Source of the DNA: Astur gentilis
Lineage: Eukaryota; Chordata; Aves; Accipitriformes; Accipitridae
DNA length: 64,000 nt
Assembly (NCBI RefSeq): GCF_929443795.1
Contig: NC_064888.1
Coordinates: forward strand, 33,009,707 to 33,073,706
Direction of reading: 5' to 3'
Shown here: positions 1-11,765 of the stretch, piece by piece
Layout: the number at the start of each line of letters is the position of its first letter
Numbering within the stretch: the first letter of the stretch is position 1
Notes under the pieces: generated by a model
Told to the model about the DNA's origin: nothing
The model's input: only the letters and a program-made list of their open reading frames with translations
Database searches by the model: none
Position numbers and translations under genes: made by a program

Positions 1-2780
1 CCTTGTGGTTCAGGGTTGTCAGACCAAATCAGGGATCAGAATCTAGATTTCAATTACAAAGGATCTTCAAAGGGAATGCCTGATCTTTCCCTCTGATACT
101 CATGGAAGGAAATAACGCTTAAAGCCCCTGCTACTCTCAGCTCTGGCTGTGGAGGCTGAGAGAGAGGAATGCTCTCTCACAGAGTGCACCCTTTAGCCAC
201 TCCTGATCAAAGCCTGGATCAAAGCCTGGCAGCTGGTATCCATCCAGAAGCAAACAAATAAATGCATAGGTGAAGAAACGAGGATCTGAAATTTGCCCTT
301 GGGTAGCCTACCTTCTATAGCAATGCTGTGAGTATTCTCGGTTGTTAAGTTAAAGCTGAGAAGATAAATCCCAAATATAAGAAATTAAAATCAATAAACT
401 CACTGAGTCCTCCATGTCACAGTTCAGACTCATAAAGAGATACAACCACGAAATCCCTACAGTGCTGCTCTTTCACAATTGCACACATTAAGAAAAGGGA
501 GGAAAGAGTTATATGAAACATTTGGCTGGGTATAGGAATCCGTTATCTTAATGATGCAATATCAAAAGGAAATATTGTCTCATTTAGAGATCTACCAGCT
601 ACAGTCACTACAATACTCCCAAAAGGATGGTAATTATTCTCACAGATGCCTAGAAATTAAGAATTATACTTTCACTATGTTTAATAACCTAGCTGTACTT
701 TCAAGGATCATCTATCGTGGTAAAGCTTTGGGGATCTAATCCAATTGCTTTTTGTCTGCCATTGCTTATCGATAAAACACATGTCCTTCTGGTGATACTG
801 TGTTCCAGTGGATCTCCCAGAAGCTGGAAAAAGAACTGAGGAACAAGAAAGATCTGATCTGCTCACCATGCCTCTAGGACTGCATCTTGTTCTGAACTGT
901 CTTGTTCTGCAGAGCAAAGGACACACCTAAAAAAATGCATCTGCCTCATGCAGGTCAAGGCACATGGTAGGACAGAGACATATCTGCCTTTTGATACTTT
1001 GTGCTGATTGTTCTGCTAAAATCAACAGCTGGCTGTTGAGTTTTCAGCACAGCTAACAACACCTGCGATGTGTGAGACATTAGTTTACCTGTATGCAGAC
1101 AGAGTAATTTATAATGGATTATTTACTAGATCACACTAATATGGAACAACTTTACGTGGAACCCCAGACTAACACCAAAATTGATAAGCTGCGCAAAGAC
1201 AGCTGAAATGCAGCCATTCCTCAAGCGGGACGTAGCGCTTGGGGATGTCATGTACATGTGTTTATGAGAAAGACAAAATATTAGTGTAATGTTTGAGGGT
1301 GAGAAAAAAAAGGACCCGGTATAAAACTTCCCAGCCAAATTTCTGAGGCGTGGTGACCACCATGCTTTTTTGAGGGTTATCAACAGCTCATCCAATTTGG
1401 GTTCCAGTTGTTTCCAGGCAACCTTCACCAGCTTTGTGGTTAGTAAGCCTGTGGTTCACTATGACTCTGAGTGGAAATCAACTGAATCCTCTTGCATTTT
1501 ACTTGCTCCTTCACGCCACCGAGGTTTGTCCTCAGTAAGTTTGCTGTTGGGCGAGTTGTGTGTGCAGTGTTGATGTGGAGGTGTGAGTAAAGCATAAAGA
1601 GCTAATGTGGACACTTTCACTTGGGCTTTACACATATCCAGTGTCTAGCAGTACGTAAGCAGTGCTGGGAGCAAGCCCAAGGACACAGTACTATGAGGAG
1701 ACCGCAACATGGAAAGGTAGGATCTTGGAAAGTACTGCAAAGTGGATGGCAGGAGCCCAAGGGAGGAGGGAATGTTGGTGGTCCCAGGGGTGGACTGAGT
1801 GGGATGCAGAGCAAGCAGGTGGTGGGGAGAGGAGAGGCGCTGAACCCATTTCTGCTGTTGAGCTTGTAAGCACATTGTTACTTCTCTGAGCTGTGTTCCA
1901 ACACAGCAATTAAAAATATTAAGAGTATTCAAAATGGACTCAACATGAAGGGCACAAGTAGTCATCTTGAATTTTATGCCACCCCTCATATGCTTAAAAT
2001 TAAGTGTATGCTTAAGTGCTTTCTGGATGGGAATGTTAACTGATAGGCAACATCAAATATCAGGCTGACAAATGTGTATAGGGTCTTACCAGCTTCCTAT
2101 AGAAAATAACTGGCAGTGCCTTTCAGCCTTGAGAGCTACCTCTCAATAGTCTGGAGTATATTGTTCTTCTGATTAACAAACCACAAGATGGATTTCTTTC
2201 CAAACATCTGATGCCTTGCGAATAATTTTCTTAATCAAAATGAATAAGCAGGAAGTACATATTTTACCATTGTTGCTATGATACTGTGAATTATTGAATT
2301 TTTTACTCAACTGCTCTTGTGGTTTTGTACAGTTCTAGGAAATACATGAAGAAATCATTCCGGAGAAGGGTTTAATGTGATGTTATAGAAGTTTGGATTC
2401 AGCTGTCTACCAGATGCTAAGTCATAAAGAGAGAGAGGGATGTTTCAGAGGTAATGGATTATGGATAGAGTTTGTAGGATTCAGTACTCATTCTTCTTAA
2501 AAATCAGTGATTTAAATCAACAGTGATGCTCGCTTGTCTAAGATCACCGTCAGTTACAATTTCTGGTCAATGTGGGAGAACATCCGACCCTGGCACAGCA
2601 CCGGTACCAGCTGTACAGCTGCTGGTGCAGGTCTTAGGGCAAGAGAGAGAGACTGAAAAACCAGCCAGTGCATGTAGGGGAAAAAGATGTGCTGTGAGTC
2701 TGGAGAGTGAATAAGGGAAAAAATGGAAAATTTTGTAACATTTATTGATAAATCCTGCCCAGTCTCTTCACGGAGCACAG
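1..2780. other. Unique non-coding sequence
   Basis: No gene, RNA or transposon recognised. Open frames of 60-115 codons at 1370-1990 overlap on both strands in a purine-rich, GGAGG-laden patch and have no domain. A short GAGA run lies at about 2430. Confidence 0.6.
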
Positions 2781-2796
2781 CTGTCTGCTATAAAAG

Positions 2797-3210
2797 TTAA
2801 AAGCCAGCACAGATCAACGGCAGAACCATGCAGGGAGAAGTGCGGCTGTACGGCTTCAACAAATCCAGTGGTAAATGTGCATGTCAAAGCACAGAGCTCT
2901 GGGCTCTCCCAGGTGCTCCGGGGGCTGCGAGCTTGGTCTTTGCCACCGCGCTATGGCCATCAGACCTCAGGGGAGCAGCTGCTGCAAGGAGAGATGGAAT
3001 GTTTCACTCTGCCTCCAATTAGTGTAGAATTCAAGCCATGTCACTAGGCTGGCTGGATTTCTCTCTCACACACACGCGTGCTGTCAGAAGTTTCTTGGCC
3101 ACACCGGGAAGATGGGGAGCGGCCAAGAGAACTGCGAGGAGGAGGGCAAATCCCTTGTAAAGAAAACCAAAGTCAACAGAAATACAAAAAATGAGGTTTT
3201 TTTTAAGGCT
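2797..3210. other. GC-richer patch, no recognised gene
   Basis: Contains open frames of 64-100 codons on both strands, but none resembles a known protein. A TATAAAAG word at 2789 precedes an ATG at 2828; see the findings. A short CACACACACGCG run lies at 3067. Confidence 0.5.
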
Positions 3211-3290
3211 TGAGAAAGTGGAAGGAAAAGAAAAAGGTGTGCAGGGGGAGGAGGAGAAAAAAGAGAGAAAAGCCACAGAAAAGCTGGGGA
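3211..3290. repeat. Purine-rich tract
   Basis: About 80 bp that is almost all A and G on the plus strand, including AGGGGGAGGAGGAG and AAAGAGAGAAAAG. It is low-complexity and produces a long open frame on the opposite strand by composition alone. Confidence 0.8.
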
Positions 3291-3630
3291 GTTATTGATG
3301 CTGCAGGATCGCAGACCTGATGGCTGCGTGCTAATTGTGCTTGGTTTATAATAAGCATCAAACTTCAGCCCCAGCTGCATTCAGATGAGCCGAGAACACC
3401 TAACAGAGACAGCCTCACAGGCTAAAGCAGATGGCACCATTATTAGGAAAAAACCAGGGAGATTTTGAAATGGGACCTGACTCCAGCCTGGTACTTCAAG
3501 ATCAATTTTGAAGAGTAAAACGTGTGCAAATATGTCCTCTACAAGGTGAGCCTCTTCTGTCCCTGCTTTTTGCATGAGTATGATAATTGGAGCTCCTTAT
3601 CTGTACTGAAATGCACCGCTCTCCCTCCTG

Positions 3631-3655
3631 TCCTCCCTCCCTCCCTCCCTCTCCT
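3631..3655. repeat. (CTCC)n microsatellite
   Basis: About five CTCC units, with further polypyrimidine sequence on both sides. Confidence 0.9.
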
Positions 3656-5123
3656 GAGTTCTCAGTCCCAGATGCCAAGTTCTTTCAGTGGCTTATCTAG
3701 CAGGTACGCATGAAACACAGTGTTAGTTCAAGGACATGTACGAATAAAATAAACATATCACAAAAGGCACCACCTGGTCAATATGCTTAACGTTCTGTGT
3801 GACAGATAAACCCAGAAGGAACTGATGAAGCAACAGCAATTGTTACATTTATGGAATAGCTACACATTACTGAGCAACTCAGATGAACACGATTCATCCC
3901 TGGTCAGCCCTACCTTGCTGTTATATCACTCCAGGGAAGTGTGTTTTATTCAAAGGCCTGTGGAGCCTGGCTATTAATAAGGGGTCTAAAGTGCACTAAA
4001 TTGGCCATTGGCAGTTCCATTAAGATGCATAAGTGCGTATTACTCATTTTATAGTTGGTGTGTAATTTGAGCCTTTCAAATTTCCCTTGAAAGTCTTAGC
4101 TTAGTTACATATCATCACCTTAAGCAAAAGGGATGAAGTTCAGGGGAGTTTTGCAGTTGGACTCGCTGCTCAAAGTTGTTGTTGGGGCTGAAAGTCTACG
4201 TGCGTTCAGGGCACAAAGTACTAGAGGCTGTAAAAGTGTGCTGGGGAAATAGCATGGCTGTTGTTTGTGACAGCCTACTGTGTTAGAGGGACTATTTGTC
4301 CAACCCCATTTGGCTGTGCTTCTATTTTGTGCTGTATCATGGCCGCCAGCCCACATGACAGCATATGGCAGCTTTGATTTGTACTTTTAACAGGGTAGTT
4401 GGAGAGGACTCCAGGCTAACCTAGGCTATTTTGAGGGAGGCTTGCTGACAAGCCTCCACCCTGAGCTAAAAAATATAGTCCTGTCAGCCATGGGTCCATC
4501 TCATTAAATACTGCTGGTTTAAGAAGGCACTGTCAGAAGACAACCTGCCTTGGCTCTCTTCTGTTTTGCCTGAGCACACCGGGATTGTCCAGACCACTGG
4601 GTGGTTGGTCCTCGTCTGGCTGAGCACTTTCCCAAGCAGAGAATCTGGGTAAGCCCATGCCGGCAATATGAAAATCACTCTTCAGACCACGACTATGCCT
4701 TCAGGAAGGGAAAAACATGGTCCTTTATGGGGACATAAGAACTTATATGTACTTGGGTCATGATGTTCAGATTGTACATGCTACAGCTCTCCTCCCCTCT
4801 GGCTGTGCAAATTCTGAGGACCCTGATCACCTTGGCATGAATTATTGAAAGGAACAGAAAGAATGCTTAAAAACAAGAAAAAAATGTCTGTGGTCCAAGA
4901 TGCTTTTTAAGCATCTCATTAATTCCTTCTTCACTGTGTTGCCTGCTGCCTCCTAGACACTGTGGATAGTCCTTAATTCCATTAACTTTGTATGTAAATG
5001 CTTAAGCTGACTACTAGCATCCTGTCACTAGGAACAAACTTCCTTAAGGGGAATTATTACACATTTGTGGAAGTTTTGTAGCCTTTTCTGATGCATCCAG
5101 TGCTGGCCACTCGGTGCAGACAG
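3656..5123. other. Unique non-coding sequence
   Basis: 3960-4095 is repeat-free and ATTA-rich, and could be a conserved element. An 8-bp perfect stem with a 3-base loop lies at 4898-4916, too short to suggest a microRNA. Nothing else recognised. Confidence 0.55.
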
Positions 5124-5155
5124 GATTTTGGTTGATTTTGGTTGATTTTGGTTGA
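5124..5155. repeat. 10-bp minisatellite, 3.2 copies
   Basis: Three exact copies of GATTTTGGTT followed by GA. The repeat is short and lies in otherwise unique sequence. Confidence 0.95.
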
Positions 5156-7258
5156 GGAACTATTGGCATGGCAATGAGAAGAAGGATCTTTTTTTGCAGC
5201 TGTCTTGAATAGGAAAGTAGTAGTAGTATTAAGTAGAGTTAGTACAGAAACAAAGCCTGAGGTTCCGCTTTTTGTCTTGAAGGAGCTGCAATTTAATTTC
5301 AGTTGGGATATAGCATGGGAAGGTAATGAAGAAATCAGTGAGAGCAATAAGAACTGAACAAGGCTGGAGCAAAGAGGCACTGGATAAATTATCTTTCTGA
5401 TTCTCTGGTGAGTGTGTAACACGTCAAAGAACCTGCTTTATGCTTCATAGCAATGTTATGATCAATATTACTGATACTATAGTCATATATGATGTGTGGA
5501 ACCAACAGAAAGAAAAGGGGTTTCCTGTAGTAATAGGTAAGTTACCAGGCTGGAAAACTTATGGAAACCAAGAAACATTTTGTATCTTGCTGCCTGTCCT
5601 TTTGATCGCATTAGTATCTAGTATTAAGATAGGTCATGGCCCTGCTGCCCAAATTGCTGTGCAAACATACCACAACAGACCTTCAGCTAAGTTGTCATGG
5701 AGCCATTTTTTTCACTGGAAAATCAATTTAATGCCTCTCTACCAACTCTGTGATACTTTTTTTCTGGGACAGACTTCCCAAACAGCTTGATGGAATGGTT
5801 TAGTGGGATGTGGGGAGAGGTGGCGTACAACAGATGATGACTCATGGGCATTTTTTACCTTGTCAAAACCAAGTCATACAGTTCACCTCATTAGGAAATG
5901 TCATTTCTCCTTGGGTTTTGAGCGAGGTGAGAGATTTGGGGATGTTTGTGGGAAGATGGACTGGTGGCTGATAGTGGTTTTCTTATAGTAAAATAGTGAG
6001 GTTGTGTGTATGTGAATGAGATCGCCACCTCAGATCATTCTGCGTTCATTGACCATCAGTTAATATTGACCACTCTTAGCTTTGGGAAAAGGCCAGTGTT
6101 TAAAAAAAAAGAAAAAGAACTGGAGATATAAACTAGTTACATGCAGTCGAGCCCTCATAGAGCATCCCCTGCCACATAAAGTATCACAAAGCTCTTCTTT
6201 ATGTATGTTGCAATATTTATGTAAGGGAGTGACTTGGAAACAGAGGAGAAAATTGCAAATCATGAAGTCTTGCTGGATTATTGGGGAATATAGTCACATC
6301 TTTTGCTTTCCCAAAGTACTTCATGGAGTACAGTGAAAAAATGGCATACTGCTAATATTTTTTCTGTTGGAATCTGGTCTCTGTCGATTAAGTGTGTGAA
6401 GAAAATCTGCAAGGATCCTAGTAACACTGGGCAGTATCCAAATTTGCAATTGAGGCACTCTACATACAGAAGAGGAGGGATGAATTATCAGTCAAGAATT
6501 CCTCCTGCCTGATTTTAAATTACATTTCTGTGTATTATATTCTCCTGTGTATAGGTAATGCAGAAAATAACTCAGCCTTCATTTCTCTCGGACAGCAGCA
6601 AAATACCGCAAAGGGAGTCTACAGCCTGATCTATAGAAGAATCAAAGGACTGCAAATACAAATTCAGTAAAATTCAGAATTATGCAGATCTGAATTTGAT
6701 TTCACTTATGCCATTTCACTTATGTCACTGTTCTATTTTATTCTCAAAACAATATTTTAAGTTCAGTGTGTGAAAAGCATATTGATTCTGAACAAAAGTG
6801 TTCATACAAGTTGCTAATGTGATTTCATTAATCCACTTTAAAAATGTAAACTCATTAATGTTCTTGGTTATTTACAGTAGCCCCAAGGAAGTGTGAAAGG
6901 ACTGCTTGAGGGTTTCCCTTTGAATAACTTGAACCTCTCAATTTATCGTGGCATACAGATCAGCTTGAGAATATTGTCTTCAACAGAGAGTAGTTGTCAA
7001 TAGAACACTTTGCGAGGCAGCTCTCTGACAACATGGGGTATGCTCAGCAGAGGCAGGAGCAGGAGAGGACAACCAAGAAGAGAATCCTGATGAAAGAAAA
7101 GTCCATGAAAAAGTGTAGCAGGTCTATTCTGATAAGGAATCTGACCTCACAGGTCCTCACATTGGAAGAAACAAAAGTCCTGGACAGTTTTAATCTTTTA
7201 TTTCAGACTAACGAGGTGCTGTCCCTGCAGCTACTGGCAAATACCCAATGCACTGAGA
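5156..7258. other. Unique AT-rich non-coding sequence
   Basis: A 116-codon frame at 5440-5790 has no recognisable domain. 6770-6870 holds several ATTAATCC/CATTAATG words. The frame starting at 6994 runs into the 56-bp duplication and is a chance frame. Confidence 0.55.
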
Positions 7259-7370
7259 CATCGGTCTTCCCCTGTTACCAAGCTGGTAATGGAGGAGAAA
7301 TCTGCATGGGGAACCATCGGTCTTCCCCTGTTACCAAGCTGGTAATGGAGGAGAAATCTGCATGGGGAAC
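7259..7370. repeat. 56-bp perfect tandem duplication
   Basis: Two identical 56-bp copies lie head to tail (7259-7314 and 7315-7370), each starting CATCGGTCTTCC and ending CATGGGGAAC. No mismatch separates the copies, so the duplication is recent or polymorphic, or it is an assembly artefact. Because 56 is not a multiple of 3, it shifts any reading frame that crosses it. Confidence 0.97.
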
Positions 7371-10300
7371 TTCATGGAAAGCAGCCAGTCAGATCTGGTT
7401 TGCATTTGTCCAGAGCGAGAATTTCCTTTGCTACTTATTGGCGTCTGCTTAACATGAGCGAGATGAGGGAGAAAGGCTGTCTGCAGTGAATCAGACTCAC
7501 TCTGGACAGATAAATCAGAAAGGCAACAGCAGGGACTTAAGTATTGCAATCTGGAAAACAAAATAATAATAAAAAAGGGATTAAAGTGATAATTTTTAGT
7601 TGACAGATTTTGTTTGTAAAGCTACAGTCATCTAATGGGGAAAGTGAATATCCTGGATAGCATATATATGCTGCCCTGGAGTTACTTGTTTAAATAATTG
7701 ATGGGAAATGAAAATACAACTGTGTGTAGGATGACAAGGACATGGACTGTCTCTGGCACCCCCATTTTTTGTGTGTGAATTACTCCAGTCCCACCAACAC
7801 ACTTCTGAGGGAAGCTTTGCCTTCATCCCTCACTCCTGTGGGAGAGCAGGCCAGTATGTTTGAGTCAGATCCATTCCTTACCCGGTAAATCAGCCTGGGT
7901 CAGGGATGGGACACCAATAAACTGCTCCTCCTGGAGCACAGCGCTATGTGGTGCGTACAGCTAACCAAAAGAGATATAGCCATTCTGGTCAAGAGTTATA
8001 TTAACTCTTCATCTTTCCAGGCTTCATCTCAGGGAGTTTGTAAGTTGTGCTGGCTTCCCGGGCAGCCTGCTCATGAAGGAGCTCAAGAAGACAGGGCAGT
8101 TTTTTCCTCTCCTGAGGCAGAAAATGCCCCCTCTGAGTCTTACAGCCCAGGTTAGTCCAAGAGGCAGCAAATATGAAAAAGCTTTGTGGAGCTCTTCACT
8201 GTGTGGGTGTGGAGACCTACAAATGATAGGTGTGGGTAAATGGGGAGACCTCGGTGTGCCCCTGAAATCTGGGTCAGAAGCCACATCAGCATGAAGACCA
8301 CAACCAAGGACCGAGCTTTTCTCTTGCTTGCCTCCCCATTTCTACAGCCTGAGCCAGAGTGATCTACATCGTGAAAGAAGCAGAACTTCGTGACATTGGA
8401 GATATCCTACAAGCCATACAAAAAGAAAATGATGCCAGGGGTTTAATACAGAATAAGCTTCAGCACAGCAGCAGACTTCATCAATCATTATGTTCTTGGC
8501 TCTCATTTTGTAGGCTGACTTCAAAGTCAGCTTTGGTTTATTTGACATAATTACTATAATAGCACTCGTCAGCTTGTTAATGTAGAAGGCTCAGGTATTT
8601 GGTATTCAGGTCAATATGCCATACATAGATATTCCCTATCTTTCCACAGTGCTTGTTAGTACAACGGGCAGGAATGGACTAATGTTGTGTGAATAATTTC
8701 AGCAGGGCAAGATTATTTAGATCTACTCACCCCCAAACTGACATTATTTTTAAGAGCCATATTTAAATTCATAGGAAGCAGAGAAAACTGCACATATGAA
8801 AGGCTGCCTCACAGCAATCTGCAGTTTTAAAGAAATAAACCCTTTGGGAGGGTCTAACTTTTATAATTACATTTATAATTTCTTCACTTCCAGCTCAGTG
8901 GAGCATGAAAAAGATCTTCTCCCTCTCTCAAACCCAACCCAAGTACATAGGTGAGAGCTAACTCAGAGAAAAGCAGCACATAATAGTCTCACAGACCTGG
9001 AAGCTGAAAGGTGTGGTCTTATTTGATGCCCACATTAATAATCCAATCTCTTCCAAGAATTTAATATATTAGTCAATGCCTATCACGGTTAAGTTTATAG
9101 AGCCATTGGGACTTAAAATGGGTCCATAAATGCCCTCCCCTAAGTCACTGTTAAGACTGTAATTAGTTAGGAAATTATTTGGCTTTTCTGTTTCAGGCCT
9201 CAGCCACTAGGCTTATGTAATTTTTGGTTGCCTTTATAGAGAAAAAACCCCATGTGGTCTGTGTAATCAATCACCATCAGCAATAAACTTACAGAACGAG
9301 AGTTCCTTCTCTCCAGAATATTTTCCATTTTGCCCCAAAAGGCATTTCTTATTTTGTATAAACATTTGAGTGGAAGACTTCTCATCATTCTGGAAGAGAG
9401 ACTAATACCATTGCCTTTTTTATGCAAAGGAAAATCAGACAAGGAAGAGGTTAAATGATTTATTTTGGTTTCTGGTAGAGTAGCGATGAGAGGTGTATGC
9501 TGGCAGATGTGACCTTGGAGGCCAATGTTCTGGGCACCCTCACGTCCCGCAGCAGCAGAAGAATAGGACGAAGCATGAGAGAACAGGCTGTCCTTTACAC
9601 AGCCTTGGACTGTCTTGGATCACAGGCTCCCCCATGCCTGCAATGTGCTGTGTACACTAAAATATGCTTGAATGTCCAGACGTCTCACATGGCAAGGTAA
9701 TGTAGCTTTGTAGTGCCTTCATCTCTTCTGTATGAGTATGATCCCACCCTGGAAAAATGCCATGAAATTGAATTCACTTGCAGTAGGGGGAGACAAGAAA
9801 TCTAGAAGTACAGTCACCTATATACATCCCAATGAAATATGTCTACGAGATATACTAAGGGAATACACAAACCTGTGCCCAGAGACAATCAAAAGCCATG
9901 TTGTGGCTCTTATTATTACTGTTATTATTATTGTTATGGTTAAGGTTATTACCTAATATTCATTTATTTTACTTTGGAATTTTTTTGTTGAATTCCTTAA
10001 CGACTATTATGACTGTCTCTGTTCCTGTGTAGGTGTGTCCATCAGATCAGGGCATGGATAGAAGATTGCTGTTTGATACTCCACACATGTGAAGAGATCT
10101 GAAACTTGGAGAGTGGTGAACAAGCAACAAGAAGTCAAGGTAAACACTACACTGCCTTTTGAAGGGTTCTTGCTGAAAACTAGCTGAAGACAAAGCAAAT
10201 CTTTCTATTTTGTAGGGTGAGGAGTTTATCGAAGAGCAGATCATCACCATTATAGTTCAATTAAAATACGGTAGTGCTTAAGTGTTTTCAGCTCCCATTA

Positions 10301-11254
10301 GCTGAACATGTGATGAGACGATAGCTGACTATTTAAAGTGACTTGAAGGATTTTTTGGAGATATTTGGGACTGAAAACTTTGCCGCTGTTTCCTTCTGAT
10401 ATGGACATGGTTAACAGGGCTCCATTATCTGAGTTATTTCAAGATTTGTCTAATACCCTCATATGTACTTTAAATTGGCGAGGAAGAAGCCTGAAGCAGA
10501 GGAGATGGAGGCCTGCCCACTGTACATGATCCTGGACGGGAGCCTGACTTATCATTCCAAGTTTGCATTGGTTTTATTGCATTTTCAATATGGAACAAAG
10601 GTAGTTCTGTATTTTTAATGTTTTTTATAGATCTAATTCTATTTGTGTGAGGGGAATTTTTATGATGTGAACATGTTATATTACCGTTTGTATAACAACA
10701 GTCTGATAGGAGTCCAGAGCTATTAACTAGGATTGTCCAAACACTGAGCAAAGGGTAGAAACTGGGGAAAGGATATGAACAGCCATAGCTGCCTGCTCTG
10801 CTTCAATCCCTCTGTCCCTTGCAAATATAAGGATCAAATAAAAATTTTTCACATTCACTGCAATTTGATATAGGCTAAATTCACTTCAGGCTTAGATGCC
10901 TATCAGATTTTAGCAGCTTTATCATCTCCACTGCAACAGGAAACTTTCATTTGGTTTCCAAGGGACTTGAGTTTGGGTTTCTACTAAATTAAGTTGTTCG
11001 AGTATTAGGGCCTCTGAAAACTGTTACTGAACTCTTCCATCCTCCTGCATTCAATTTCATGCTTCTAATTTCTGCACTTCTAATGAAAGGGCTCTTTACT
11101 ACCAGGCATCTGACTTGAACTGATCTGGCAAGTTGCTGAGAAATGTAAGTTGCAAAAAATTGATATGAATGAAGTTTTCTCCATCAAAAAGGTCTTATGT
11201 CAAAAGTGAAGACAAGTCTGCTTTTGCTCTTCTTAAGTACTGGATGTTAGACAT
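7371..11254. other. Unique non-coding sequence
   Basis: No transposon recognised. Short (ATT)n-like sequence lies at 9908-9955. Open frames stay below 100 codons and overlap on both strands. Nothing here supports a gene. Confidence 0.55.
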
Positions 11255-11765
11255 TAATCATTGAACTGGAAATCCAATTACATGATTATTAATCAGGTGC
11301 ATTTTTTTCAACTTGGGGAAAAAAAGGCCAAATGAAACATTAAATTCCACTGGGAAACACTGCCAATTAAAGCAATTAAAGGAGGATGTGGAATTCTTAA
11401 TTTTTACACTTGGCTAGAAAGATGATTGACTGGGCTTGACTCTCCTGGGCATGGGTGTGCTGGGCAGTTTTTTATTTGCTTCTTAAGATCAAATGCTTCT
11501 GTTTCCTATATGAGGCATAATTAATTTTCTTTGCAGGAAACTTTACTTATTATGATATGGGTAGCTGATCAAGTTTAAAATGTTCGATCAGGTTAAGTGA
11601 TGCCTGTCATTTAACATTCCCACTCATGGAGAGAAGCACATATTCCTTCACTTTCATAACATTTTGCAGACAGACTTTCTGACAGCTGAAGTGTAGCCAG
11701 TAAATTTCTTTTCCATTAGTTGCAAATTGTACAATAATATACTAAAGTAATTACACCATAAATCT
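11255..11765. promoter_or_regulatory. Conserved-element-like patch rich in homeodomain words
   Basis: About 500 bp holding many ATTA/TAAT cores: TTAATCATTGAAC (11257), CCAATTACATGATTATTAAT (11274), two CAATTAAAG words 10 bp apart (11365, 11375) and CATAATTAATTTTC (11517). It contains almost no simple repeat and no transposon. This texture is common in deeply conserved developmental enhancers, but AT-rich DNA gives such words by chance too. Confidence 0.2.

Noticed and set aside
4898..4916. Hairpin with an 8-bp perfect stem
   Set aside because: It is too short for a microRNA precursor, and AT-rich DNA gives such stems often.
7331..7561. Open frames spanning the 56-bp duplication
   Set aside because: The frame lengths depend on the duplication and no domain or splice signals support coding.
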